Counted from the first letter of the stretch, positions 43,821 through 54,509 are shown. The stretch: 64,000 bases of DNA from Branchinecta lynchi (GCA_023053575.1 JAKZAP010000020.1:18161998-18225997), one strand, 5' to 3'. The notes: generated from the sequence alone by a model not told the origin. Numbers and translations: made by a program.

Positions 43821-44278
43821 TATGGCATGCATTTTGGGTCAAATTTGGCAGAAATGTTGCCGAGAATGCACGAAATGTCGCCGAGAATGCTGCTTTTGTC
43901 GCCAAGATTTTGTGTGTGTATCTGAGACTGCAATGCTTGTTGCCGAGAATAAAACTGTGTAGCCGAGATTGCCACTGAAAAACGTGTCACCGAGAAATAC
44001 AGATATGTGTTCGAAACCAAAAATCTAGTTCCCGAGACGGAACAAAGTGTCGCCGAGATTTCACGTAATGTCGCCGAGAATGCATGATATTTAGCCACGC
44101 TTTTCACTGTCAATCTCGGCTACAAAGTTGTCATTCTCGGCATCAAACATTGAAGTCTCGGATATAGAGAAAAAATCTCGGCGACAAAAACAGAATTCTC
44201 GGCTACATTTCATGCATTCTCGGTGACGTTTCATGTATTCTCGACAACATTTTTACCCCACCCAAAATGCATGCCATA
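43821..44278. mobile_element. CTCGGCGACA fold-back MITE, copy 2
   Basis: Inverse counterpart of 41308-41765, flanked by CACGTC on both sides. Confidence 0.8.
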
Positions 44279-44330
44279 CACGTCGGCTTCATTATTTGAA
44301 ATGGATCACCAACTGCGTAGATACAGTGGA

Positions 44331-45104
44331 ATTATATCTGTTGTTGTAAGAAGCTGAATGCCCAAACTTGAACTGGGACGGAACCAAAGCGATTGTGTCA
44401 CTGTAACTGAACTGTAACCCTTTTGGAAACTTCCCTGTACCGAATAGATGTTTTGTTTCCAAGTCCTTGAGGCGGTGAGCCGCAATTGAAGGGAGTGTCA
44501 GCGAAGAAACAAGGAAGAACCGGGTTGTCTCCTGGAAGGGTTGAACTAATGAATAATTTTCTCTCGAAGATTTGTCTAAAAGCCATGCTTCACCTTCCAG
44601 ATTCCCAGACTTCCGGGGCTTCCGCATAGTAAAGCCCACCCTTCCAGATTTTCATGATAATGATGCCAGCTAAATATGCTGTTCTTCAACATTTCCTAGA
44701 TGTCCGCTTTACATTTCAAATATCTCTTGCATCCCAGTCAGAACTCTCAATCACTTTCCCTTTTCTTCCCCCATTTTCATATTTGTTGTGTCTCTCGAAC
44801 GAGGCTTCTATGGCACATTCCAGACATCCGGAATCTGGGGTGTCCAACACCCCGGACTTCCAGACGTTCTTGGCCTGGCTTCAGCCTCCAGATCCGTCTC
44901 GACGAAAACGGCTGTCTGGAATCCGTAAGAAAAATCTGGAAGGTGAAGCCTCACCTTAACGCTCTGATTGCCTCGTGCGGATTTGCCTAGTGACAAATGT
45001 CAAAAGCGATTGTCTCGTGAAAATTTGTCTCGTGATATGCTCCCATCTAGTGTGGTCGAAGGTCGAAGGGGTTGATATAATATAATGTTCAAACGAGAAA
45101 TATG
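44331..45104. other. Paralogous segment, partly repeated at 45840-46025
   Basis: AACCAAAGCGATTGTGTC, TAACCCTTTTGGAAACTTCC and CCAAGTCCTTGAGGCGGTGA occur here and again after 45880. No coding sequence is supported. Confidence 0.5.
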
Positions 45105-45245
45105 TTGATCAGGTGAGGATGCTGTTCAATGAGGATTCACTGGTAAAGTACAGGTCAAGTTCGTAGATGGGTCCTTTAGTCCTATCTTTAGAGGCAGAGG
45201 AGGGGGTTCGAATTTACGGTAAAAACATGTATGTTTTATAAGATA
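45105..45245 (+). mobile_element. GGGATCCC element fragment
   Basis: GTAAAGTACAGGTCAAGTTC, CCTATCTTTAGAGGCAGAGG and AAAAACATGTATGTTTTATA match copy 7. No ends. Confidence 0.55.
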
Positions 45246-45424
45246 TATTATAAAAATAATAAAAATAAAAATATAAGATCTCTCGCTTGCTTGGATAAAC
45301 AAATGGGGGGGGGGGGGAATTCGATCATCGTATTTCTACTGACGGCTCCAAGGATACGAGATGCTCTTTATCTGTTTGCTGCAACCGGCCAACGAGGGGG
45401 CATCCTGCTGGTCTAGGGTTTTGC

Positions 45425-46025
45425 CGTTTTTTCGCCGGGGTGGGGGGGGGGGGGGGTCGCCAGGGTTGTGGAACCCATCCTGCGTGACTTTTTGAGCAGA
45501 CAGGTTGCTTCGGAACCCATTTGTTTCCTTTCATCATGGTTCAGCTGCTTTAAATTACACCAACTGGTTGAGGTGACGACCTTGTTTGTCATGGAGCTCT
45601 GCTACCGTACTTCTCCCCATAGGAACAGGAATTTTGTTTTGTCTAGGCTAATAGGAATTCTGTCTGTGAGCGAGTAAGAATGTGGCACGTCGACTTCATT
45701 ACATTATCTGAAATGGATCACCAACTGCTTAGATACAGTGGAGTTATACATAGTGTATGTTTATGTGTTTTATTTATTTTCTTCATTTACTCCGCTTTCT
45801 GAAAACGGCGGGTTATAAATAAATTACTTACTTACTTACTTACGTGTTGCTGTAAGGAACTGAATGCCAAACTAGAAAGGGGTCGGAACCAAAGCGATTG
45901 TGTCTCTGTAACTGAACTATAACCCTTTTGGAAACTTCCATATACCGAATAGGTATTTTGTTTCCAAGTCCTTGAGGCGGTGAGCCCTAATTGAAGGGAG
46001 TGTCAGCGAAGAAACAAGGAAGAAC
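45425..46025. repeat. Diverged direct copy of the 43580-44520 segment
   Basis: It matches the right arm of inverted duplication 2 and its flank, but lacks the CTCGGCGACA MITE (empty site at about 45680-45690). At about 45760-45845 it gains a LINE C-type tail (TTTACTCCGCTTTCTG, GCGGGTTATAAATAAA, then ACTT repeats). This is an older segmental duplication. Confidence 0.7.
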
Positions 46026-46735
46026 CGGCTTCTACTTTGAACCCTATACAGAGTATATCAAAAAGACTTTTCATCAAGTGTTGCAACATCCTTTGGTTGA
46101 CTTCGCCGACTAAAGCGTTGCAGACAAAACCAAAGTGTTACCAAAGTTCGCACTACTGCTTCGTATGCGAAACGATTTTTCTTTGATGTTGCGACGTGCG
46201 ACAGAATCACATGGACCCATTGGGGAAACAACTTCTGAAGATGCTGGGAGATTACCTATCTGAATACCACCCATCATTAGGAAATTTTCAGTCAACCCCC
46301 ATCTTTTTCAAAACAGGTCATTCTTGGTGGGTGGTGTTCTTTTTTTGGTGGGTTCTTTTTTCTTTTCTTTCCCTCAAGAATCGCATGCGTTATGTCGGAT
46401 CAGTTGAAATATTTCAAAGCATCTGACATTGCGACAAAACGCAAAGTTCTGCGTTGCTGGTCGCACGATTGTGTCGTATGTCATGACGCAAGATTTCGCG
46501 CGAAATCGCAGCAGTGTGAACCAAGGGTTACTTCGCAACACAGTAATACCCTACAATTTCCTCCGCTGGTATTGACCTACTCCACCATCACTTCCCACAC
46601 TCATTGTGATAGTTTGACTGACTCTATCAACGCCTTTAAAAATTATCTGGATAACCTGTACGCTGAAACAATTATGATGAAAAGTGTTTTAGACGTACTC
46701 TGTATAGGGTGCAATGTAGAAGCCGGGGTTGTGGA
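46026..46735. mobile_element. Element with ~50-bp terminal inverted repeats
   Basis: The left end CCGGCTTCTACTTTG...CCCTATACAGAGTA is matched in reverse by TACTCTGTATAGGG...GTAGAAGCCGG at 46690-46730, with TTTTCATCA inside both. A relic of the right end occurs at 49227-49290. The 700-bp interior has an open frame without recognised domains. Superfamily unknown. Confidence 0.6.
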
Positions 46736-46764
46736 CTGAAATCACAAGACAGGGATCCTGTTTT

Positions 46765-47100
46765 CAAACAACTTTTACAACGGATATGTCAGCTACGATT
46801 CTTCATTAGCGATATTTCGGCCCTTCTTGGCAAGGGTCCTCGTTAGACTGTCAATCTTCTGGGTCAACGCTGGAGAAGGAAACAAACCTGTACTCCTGCA
46901 TCAGAACAAGGATCCAGACTTCAAGACTTCCAGACTCAAGTTGGAAAAATAACTTGTGGAAAACACTCACGTTTTTCCACAAGTTCTTTTTTCCGACTCG
47001 AGCGGCTTTGAGCCTGAATAGGACCTTTGCCAAGAAGAGCTGAAATATAGCTCTAATAAAATTCAGGTGACATATCCGTTTTGCACCATCAAAATATGAA
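46765..47100. mobile_element. Fold-back family F, chimeric copy
   Basis: A left arm of the 20274-type (TCAGCTACGATTCTTCATTA) faces a right arm of the 21590-type (TAGCTCTAATAAAATTCAGG, CATATCCGTTTTGCACC), so two subfamilies are joined. The CTGANGA core is decayed (CTGAATA). Confidence 0.6.
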
Positions 47101-47161
47101 GTAGACAAAAAGAACAAGGACCCTAAATTTTTCTTTTTTCGGCGTGGCTGGTTTTCTTCTT

Positions 47162-48030
47162 CTTTTTGGGATCCAAAATGTAGGTGGAGGAATACCTACG
47201 CAAATAACATACCTATACCATCGCAAAAGTTGTCCGTCTGTTAGCACGATAACTCTCGAAGGGAATGAGATATTTTGATGAAACTTGGTGTGAGGATTCT
47301 TTTGGTCATGGTTCAAATTAAGGGACAAACAAAATATTTTAAACAGCTAATGTGATAGTCCGCTATGGAGTAAAAAGACATGCTGAAGACAATGGTGAAA
47401 GCCATTTTCTCGCTGGACAATTAGTTCGTCCGGAATCCGGCAAAAACCGGAAAGTTGGTTAAAAGTAAAAGTTTCATTTGAAGTTGATTATATCTTCGAC
47501 TTAGGGGTAAGAAGACATGCTGAACACTTATGTGAAAAGCATTTTCGTACAACTAGTTGGCCTGGAATCTGGCCAAAACCGGAAAAAATGTTAAAAGCAG
47601 AAGTTTTATTTGAAGTTGATTAGAACACGGACTTAGAGGTAAGAAGAGACGCTGAGTCTGTGTCTGACAATCACTTTTTACCCGGACATATAATTTGTCC
47701 GGAATCCGGTTGTAACGGGAATTCTTTTTTATAACTTAAAGTTTTATTTGAAGTTGATGGGATGTTCTTTATAGAGATAAGGATATACGCTGAATTCGTT
47801 TCTAAATTTTCTTCTTTTGCTGGACAATTAGTTCGCTTGGAATTCGGCCGAAACCAGAAATTTGGCAGAAGTAAAACAGGGAGTTTCGGTCAGTGTCGTC
47901 AAAATAGATATGGCCTGTAGAGGTTTATCTGAGCTTGGTTTTCTCTGATGATTAGCCTGGTGAAGACAAGACCCAATTGTCTGGATCAAATCTTAGAATT
48001 TTGGGTTCCCTTCGAAACCGTTGGTCTTGT
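47162..48030 (+). mobile_element. GGGATCCC element, copy 9
   Basis: Start TTTTTGGGATCCAAAATG; end TTTTGGGTTCCCTTCG then ACCGTTGGTCTTG (both palindromes degenerate). About four 137-bp units. Confidence 0.7.
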
Positions 48031-48106
48031 TTTACCGACTTATTCGGACTTCCGAATTCATTTTCAGTTCGAGAAGAAGTTAGTTGTGTTTTGTGAGTGC
48101 GAGATA

Positions 48107-48558
48107 CAGCAGTGTTGAATGAAGCTGCCCTTACTATGGCACCGCCCACCCCCCAATTCGCCATGGTACATGATCCTGTCACCTTTGATCATGAAGCTCC
48201 CACCCCCAGAAAAATCATGCAAATTTCAAGAAAACAGCAAATTTTTTTATTTGCAAAAGGTCAAGGAACCTCTCTGACCAAACAGCTGGCCTCTAACACC
48301 ACCATGCAGCAAAATACCATTTTTAGCAAAGTGGGCGACTTCATGATCACTTGGGTGCCTATATTCTTTTGTGTTCTCCAGCTTAGCCTTGAACAATTAC
48401 AAGTAAACTATGGTACCAGTAGAAAGCGAAGGTTCTAAGCTTCCTTTCAGGATACTCCACTGAATTTTATTTCAATCTTTACTCTTTTTCCTTAAGTCAT
48501 TTCCCCAAAATAGAAGTTTAGGGTGGCAGCTTCATGCAACACTCCTGTAGTTTAGTCC
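48107..48558. mobile_element. Possible MITE with imperfect inverted ends
   Basis: AGTGTTGAATGAAGCTGCC near 48110 and GGCAGCTTCATGCAACACT near 48528-48546 are inverted with one mismatch. A 113-codon open frame inside has no recognised domain. No target duplication was found, so this is tentative. Confidence 0.4.
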
Positions 48559-49511
48559 AATGTAGGTTTAATTCTGTATCTTACTAGCCTGTTGCGGCGT
48601 TCCTACTGCTTTCCGTTTTTTCTTGGTGTTCATTTTCGTAGAAATGGTCTCTGTGGAGTTGAATCCGGACACATTCTGGGGGCATGAATCGGACATTATT
48701 TTAGAGGTCCGGTTCAACCCCACTCTGTCCGGATCAAAATATCTACATGTTTCTGCACTTTTAAAAGCAGGATAATTTTGTTTGTACCCAAGCTTTCGAA
48801 TTCAACTGCTCGGTGGAATAAGTTGTGTTCAACAAGCATTTTCTTTCGAGTTCGATTTTTTTTAATTTTTGGTTCAGTGGTATGTTTGTATAGTCCTACT
48901 TTTCTCCAGTAATAGAAAACTTGGTTAGCTTTGTGGTACTACTTTTTCGGCCATATTCAGAGCTCCTCTTAACAGTCCGGTTCAAAACACCGCCCGTACG
49001 AACCAACCCCACCGTTGCGGCTGAACCGGACGTTTTTTTTTTTTTTAAATAGAAAAAATCGTAGCGCCAAAACGAGTTGAAATTAAATTTTCAGAAAGTT
49101 ACAGGACATACCTAATTTCGCTACTTTTCTTTTCCACTTTTTCTTTTTTTTTTTATAAATTCTGCAGAAATAGAATTATCACTGATAACGAAAAACGTAC
49201 GGTTCAACCCCGACCTCCCCTACGCTGAAACAAATTATGACGAAAAGTTTTTAGACGTACCTACTCGGTAAAGAGTCCAAAGTAGAAGCCGGGCTTGAGG
49301 ACTGAAATCAAGACATGGATCCTGCCTCAGAACAGGGATCTAGACTTAAAGAAGAAGAAGTAAAAAAAAAGAACTGGGATCCTGATTTTTCGTTTTTTGG
49401 CTCGACTGGTTTTCTTCTTTTTCCTTCAGTCTAGATCCCTGTTTTGAGTGACCTATCATATTGCCTTATATTATTATTATTATTGACTAATATGTGTTTC
49501 GTATATTGCAG
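48559..49511 (+). other. Intron 3' part before the M1-M2 exon
   Basis: No element except a relic TIR at 49227-49290. Ends in the acceptor GTATATTGCAG (AG at 49510-49511). Confidence 0.5.
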
Positions 49512-49703
49512 GTAACTACAGCTGCTTGGTAGCTAAATTCTACCTCCGCCGTTCAGTCGGATACCATCTCGTTCAGAGCTACTTACCAACTATTCTAATC
49601 GTTGTCATTTCGTGGGTTTCGTTTTGGATGGACGTGGACGCCGTTCCTGCCCGAACAACTTTGGGTATCACCACCTTGCTGACAGTTTCCTCAAAGGCAT
49701 CGA
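49512..49703 (+). CDS. Cys-loop ligand-gated anion channel, exon for M1 and M2
   Basis: 192-bp exon. After the split Gly codon it reads NYSCLVAKFYLRRSVGYHL, VQSYLPTILIVVISWVSFWM (M1), then DVDAVPARTTLGITTLLTVS and SKAS (M2). NYSC carries the second Cys of the extra loop-C disulfide of glycine/glutamate/histamine-gated chloride channels. VPAR at the cytoplasmic end of M2 is the anion-selectivity motif; Leu at 9' is the gate. Thr at 2' and Lys at 14' are notable, since family members I recall mostly have Gln, Glu or Leu at 14'. Acceptor GCAG (49511), donor A|GTAAGT (49704), both strong; phase 1 at both ends. Orthology among anion channels cannot be decided. Confidence 0.92.
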
Positions 49704-49759
49704 GTAAGTCAACCTCCAACCTCAGCCTCACCCAGCTAGGGAACCAGATTCTCTTTCTC

Positions 49760-50141
49760 TTAAAGGACCCCTCGCACTATGTACTCTTCAACTGACAGTA
49801 TTTTCAAATATGTGAATACTTTAAAACTATAGGTTGTGCTTCCAACAAATAACCCACGGTTTTGGCTGTTTTAAGTCATTTCTGAGACCCGTTGACTTAT
49901 AGCGAATACACGGAAACAATTTACATAACCGGTTTTTCTGATGGAAAAATTTTTCGCAGACAGCCGTCGACATCGTGATACACATCGAAGGTAGCAAAAC
50001 ACGGCAAGTGAGAAAATTAGCGTGGTTCTGTTAGAGGGGTTAGAATGTACCGTACAAAATTGGGGTCTCCGGGTGTAGCAATATATGAAGTGATTATGGA
50101 AGTAGATTGCGTTATTATTATACGTAAGAGAGGTCCTTTAA
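49760..50141 (+). mobile_element. TTAA-flanked MITE, copy 2 (piggyBac-like)
   Basis: Ends TTAAAGGACCCCTC and (inverted) TTAAAGGACCTCTC, 13 of 14 bases alike. It shares AACCCACGGTTTTGGCTGTT and CGCACTAT blocks with copy 1. It lies 56 bp downstream of the channel exon's splice donor. Confidence 0.65.
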
Positions 50142-50753
50142 AAAATATATTACATTGATGCAGATACATAAGGGTAACATTTCTGCCGTAAGAGCAAACA
50201 GCCATTGCAAAGAACAAACACACAAAAATAAAAATGAGGCAAGATAGTATTACTGCATAATAAATCGTTCGTTCACTAGAGACATCTTTCCCTATTTGCT
50301 ACGACTACCCTGAGGAACCTCGCCAACTGTTTTATATTAGTTGCGTTTTTTATCGAAGTTTGAAGTTACCTTCAACCTCAAAGGTCTTTGTTTAATTACC
50401 GTTTTTGGTGGTCGGTAACAGTTCCTTCGTCCTTCAAACTCTGACCGTCGAACTTCGTGAGCTAGTTAGTTCGAAGTTTGCTTGATCGTCGAAGAAACGT
50501 CAACCGGGCAAGGATCTCCGGAGTCGTTACAACACTAATTAAGCAAACGGTGAACGTCGACGGCGTTTGAAAACGGAAATTAAGTAACCGGCTACGCTAA
50601 CGGCGAACAAAACTTCGATCAAAAACTCAACTATTATCAAAACCCTTCAGTGCTCGGGTATCGGAGCCTTCTTCTTCGCTCCATTGTCTCGTGTTAAAGT
50701 GAGAACTGAAAACGGAAGCGCTTGCAATAGTACAGCGTCCTTTAATACTCTAT
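50142..50753. other. Intron stretch without recognised element
   Basis: Nothing recognised on either strand. Confidence 0.4.
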
Positions 50754-51030
50754 GAGCGTGTTCAACCCGTAGTGACTATTAGTTACTATTTTCGTTCCAA
50801 CTTCGCAAAAAGTTACTACGCTGACTGTTCGAACCTTCTCAAAATAGTAACTAATAGTAACAATCTGCTTACCACGCTCGGGAGCATAGTAAACGTAGTT
50901 ATTGCGAATATCTGTGACGTGATTGGTCGATCAACCCGTGCCAGGATATTTTGCTGAAAATAGAAAAATGCGTTCCAGACTTGATGCCAAGAAGCCAAAA
51001 TTCGTGACGTCATACGTAGTAACTACGGTA
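50754..51030. mobile_element. GAGCGTGTTC MITE, copy 1
   Basis: GAGCGTGTTCAACCCGTAG at the left; TAGTTACTATTTTCGTTCCAA, GTAACTAATAGTAAC, ACCACGCTCGGGAGC and TGACGTCATACGTAGTAACT inside. Shared with 53555-53815 and, inverted, 56669-56977. The right terminal repeat is truncated. No coding sequence. Confidence 0.7.
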
Positions 51031-51621
51031 ATTAAGGTGGATGACGAAGACCGAAACACGTTAGTGTTTCGGCCTCGATAAGAACGAGAAAGGTCACCCG
51101 AAAGAATCCTTAATTTTATTCAAATCCTGTTTAAACCAATCAACAGCGTCTGTTCGGGACAGTTGTGGTGACGTTCCTGGTTCTTCGCTCGGCATACGGC
51201 GATTCTTCATCAACACGAAGATTTAGTCATCAAGAGTATATATACACTGACAAATTTAAGCTCACAACCTGCAAAACAGACCCATTTTCCCGGAAGACTC
51301 CAGTTTCTGATGTCGGTATTAGATACCGATACATATACTCCGCTCGCGTTTATTTCGTATATCTGATCACGTTCGCGCAAGAAATTCGAAAGATCTATAC
51401 TGTCAAGCCTAGGCCTATGAGAACTGCTACCTTTGAGAAAGTAAAGAAAAGTAGGATGTTGTTTTTTTTGTTATTTATTTACTTCAGTCATAGCCATATG
51501 CATAGGGAAATACACAGATTAACTGCTACATATCACACTTCAACGGAGCATAAGTTCATTACTCCATTTTTCGACAACGACAGTGAAAGTTGAAAAATTA
51601 TTTAATTTCAATTGAGAAATT

Positions 51622-51927
51622 CCCGATGAAAAACTTGTAGCCTGCGTAGTTGTATGATAGTAGTACGAAAAAGTTGCATGGAATACTATGTAATAGTAAA
51701 CAATACTATCATTTAATGTGCCTCAGACTGGGCCGATCTTAAGCAGTAGTATCCAGTACCATCCTGTCTTGCCATAGTAACATCCGGTCTTGCTAATAGT
51801 AGCATGCAGTAGAATGCAGTAACACGGTAGCCTTGGGAGTAGAAACATGTAGTAGCATCAGTTAGTACTGCATGCTTCTTTTTCGTACTACTTCATAGTA
51901 CTATTTTTAGATAAATTTTTCATCGGG
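51622..51927. mobile_element. CCCGATGAAAAA MITE, copy 1
   Basis: 306 bp with ends CCCGATGAAAAACTT and the inverse AAATTTTTCATCGGG; GTAGTA/TACTA-rich interior. Copy 2 at 57585-57889 is ~90% alike by eye; an inverted fragment lies at 61030-61215. Possibly Harbinger-like (3-bp ATT/TTT flanks), unproven. Confidence 0.75.
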
Positions 51928-52152
51928 TTTTGTTTTCAGTGAAGCTGTGATTGTAACAAGGTATGACCTATAGGATGGTGGGTTAGGAATATATGTACAA
52001 TTCTTTAATGTTTCTTTATTTCCAAAAGTAAATGTTTTTTGTTTATTTTTTGGAAGTTAGCTTCTACCTTACAGTATTTGAGGAACCGTTCAGTCCACCT
52101 TCGTGGAGGTTGATACAACTTCGTATCATCGTCTGTGGAGGCTAATACGATA

Positions 52153-52500
52153 TGAATGAATGAATGAATTGTTTATTTGCATATTAAAGCCATCCGGCCA
52201 TCATGCAACAAAACGAAACAAAAAGTGAACAATCTTACATGCGCATATACACACTAACACACTCTTAATATTTTTAATTTATACTGAATACTTTATTAAC
52301 ACTAAAAACACAATTTCCCCATCAGAAGAAATCTTTCCGGTGTTTAAAAGCTAACCTGAGGAACTTCCCATTAATTCTTATTTCTTTAAAATCTTTACTT
52401 CCCATAATTTTAATAATCCATCCTTAATAATCCCACATCCAACTTCGACAAAAGTCATTGCCATAATTTTCAAGAGAAGTTAATGAAAAATACTGAAATT
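52153..52500 (-). pseudogene. LINE A-family 3' end
   Basis: The - strand reads GWIIKIMGSKDFKEIRINGK then FLRLAFKHRKDFF and a stop, aligned with the LINE A C-terminus (NEEWMVRMM...GRFLRLAMEHRRRFLE). The 3' UTR ends ATGGCCGGATGGC then ATTC repeats (TGAA on the + strand at 52153-52168). Confidence 0.75.
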
Positions 52501-52902
52501 ACCGATGTGATTACATTTTACGCCCACGTTATGCTGTAGCGTTCTCAGTGTAAAATAGTCCATAATGCGTGAAAGAACTCTTTACGGTTGTTTTTATAAA
52601 ATGAAATTGAATCTTTTGATGTTATGAGACGGAAAGCGATGGTTAGTTTTGTTGCAAGGTTTGAAGTTTCCGAAAATCCACTTTTAAAGGCAGTTGGTGA
52701 GAATGCAGAATTCAGAAAAATTCCGGCCATTTCTACTACCTTTTCCATCGACTATGCTATTGCCCCGAGCCACCAAATGGATGAAATGATTGTATATTTT
52801 AGTAATGAATACTCCTGTGTTAGTGTAGTTTTAATTTGTGATCTGTAATATCAAAATTTAAACAAATTTATTGATTGATAAAAGCGCCTTACCATGTTGC
52901 AG

Positions 52903-52971
52903 GTGTTCAAGTAGGGCTACCAGAAGTCAGCTATGTAAAAGCTATCGATGTCTGGATGGGGGCATGTACAG
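52903..52971 (+). CDS. Cys-loop ligand-gated anion channel, exon for M2-M3 loop
   Basis: 69-bp exon between acceptor CATGTTGCAG (AG at 52901-52902) and donor G|GTAAGA (52972). With the split Ser codon completed it reads SVQVGLPEVSYVKAIDVWMG then ACT. The LPxVSYVKAIDVWM segment is the conserved M2-M3 loop (gating transduction) and start of M3 in glycine/glutamate/histamine channels. The intron position is phase 1 again. The next exon (rest of M3, expected FVF-type sequence) was not found before 64000. Confidence 0.92.
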
Positions 52972-53103
52972 GTAAGAACTTGGGCTTAATCGTAGTCTAG
53001 AAAGCGAACAGTTGGCTGATTTATTTGTTTAGATTTAAAACCACAGCCTAAGGCTGGAAATCAAAATACATTTTGTATTTCTCTCACGCAAAATCCTTGC
53101 ATG

Positions 53104-53468
53104 GAATCCTTGCGCCCGATTTAGATAATATACTGGAAACGCTTGGTGAATATGGTGAGATTTTGAGATTATAATGAAATCTTTGCGCCAGATTTAGACT
53201 ATACACTAGAAACGCTTCGTAAATGTGGTGAGATTTCGAGATTACAATGAACTTCTTGCGCCCGATTGAGATGATACACTGTAAACGCTTGGTAAATATG
53301 GTGAGATTTTGAGATTACAGTGAAATATTTGCGCCCTATTTAGATAATACACTGTAAACGCCTGGTAAATATCGCGAGATTTTGCGATTACAATGGTATC
53401 CTTGCGCCCGGTTTAGATAATACAATAGAAACGCTTGGTAAATATGGTGAGATTTCGAGATTAGAAAG
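53104..53468 (+). repeat. 73-bp minisatellite, five copies
   Basis: TGCGCC(C/A)GATTTAGAT... starts at 53111, 53184, 53257, 53330 and 53403: exactly 73 bp each time. Conserved AAACGC(T/C)TGGTAAATATGG, GAGATTTTGAGATTACAATG. It sits 130 bp downstream of the M2-M3 exon. Confidence 0.92.
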
Positions 53469-53554
53469 ACCTAACATTTTAGTTTTGTAAAAGCTTTATT
53501 AACCCCACTACGGGCATGCAGGGTTGAATTTCTCAAAAGGCCAAACTAAGAGTG

Positions 53555-53815
53555 TGTCCCGTACCCTTCTAACAATAGTTAACTATTTTCGTTCCAAGGT
53601 CAGAAAAGTTACTACGCTGCCCGTCCCAGCCTTCTCAAATTGTACCTAATAGTAACTATTTGTCTACTACGGTCGGGAGCGTAGTTAGCGTGGTGACTAG
53701 GATATATGTGACGTAATTGGCCTCATGAGCCCGCGGCACAATATTTTGACGAAAATGGACAAATATGTTGACGCCAAAAAGCCAGGATTTTGACGTCATG
53801 CGTAGTAGTCACGGT
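53555..53815. mobile_element. GAGCGTGTTC MITE, copy 2
   Basis: Colinear with 50754-51030 (TTACTACGCTG, CCTAATAGTAACTATT, TGACGTCATGCGTAGTAGTC). Ends diverged. Confidence 0.65.
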
Positions 53816-53817
53816 AT

Positions 53818-54110
53818 GAATGAATGAATGAATGAATTTATTCGCAATAAAGCCCAAGGGCCATGGCGGGAAACATAACACAATAACAAAAACAAAATAT
53901 CATACACTCTAACAACAAACCAAAAATCGAAAATAGGGTAACATGCTACAAGTCATTGCCTAGGGCGCAAGTCAGGGGGTGGGATTTATAGGCTACAGAA
54001 GAAATCAACAACCAAATATTTACATATGTTTTAGCATTATTTCTAAAACGCAACATAAAAAACTGTTAATGGTAATTTTACTTTGTGTATTTTAGTCATA
54101 CTTTACTCAT
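53818..54110 (-). repeat. LINE 3' UTR/tail fragment
   Basis: On the - strand it ends CCATGGCCCTTGGGC, TTTATTGCGAATAAA then ATTC repeats, like the LINE A tail. At 54088-54155 a LINE C-type tail (GCGGGTCACAAATAAATAAA) adjoins. Confidence 0.6.
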
Positions 54111-54509
54111 ACCACTGTTATCCAAAAAGCGGGTCACAAATAAATAAATAAATGAACAAATGGATTCCGTCTATAACCATGGATTCCGTCTATACCCATG
54201 CATTCCATCCCCATTATAAATGTTTCAGTACTATTTTTGAAAGACCATATATTGTTCAGTGAACGGGAAACGGATTTCATCCGTGGCCTACCTCAGAGCG
54301 AACCGCTTCTATTCATCGCGATTTTCCGGATCATGATCCCGTCAAGTGTTGGATCTAAATCATCATCAACGAGAAACTTGAAATGCTGATAGGCTACATT
54401 ACATAGGCTACATTAGAGGGAAATCCTATAAAAATTGATTATTTGTGTGAGGCTTTGGTGTTCTGTTGCTATAGTCTACAGACAGCTACAGAATTCAAAA
54501 CTCCGCCGC

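Larger units (their letters stand above)
42927..44330. repeat. Inverted duplication 2, right arm (1404 bp)
   Basis: Inverse of 41256-42655. It flows without a break into 44331 onward, and that junction resembles the diverged paralogue at 45725, so this arm is probably the original. A direct, diverged copy of its outer part lies at 45430-45725. Confidence 0.92.

Noticed and set aside
48097..48438. 113-codon open frame as a host gene
   Set aside because: No recognised domain, no splice context, and it lies between imperfect inverted repeats that suggest a MITE.
53104..53468. Regular repeats as a possible CRISPR array
   Set aside because: The 73-bp units are tandem without unique spacers and lie in a eukaryotic intron; it is a minisatellite.
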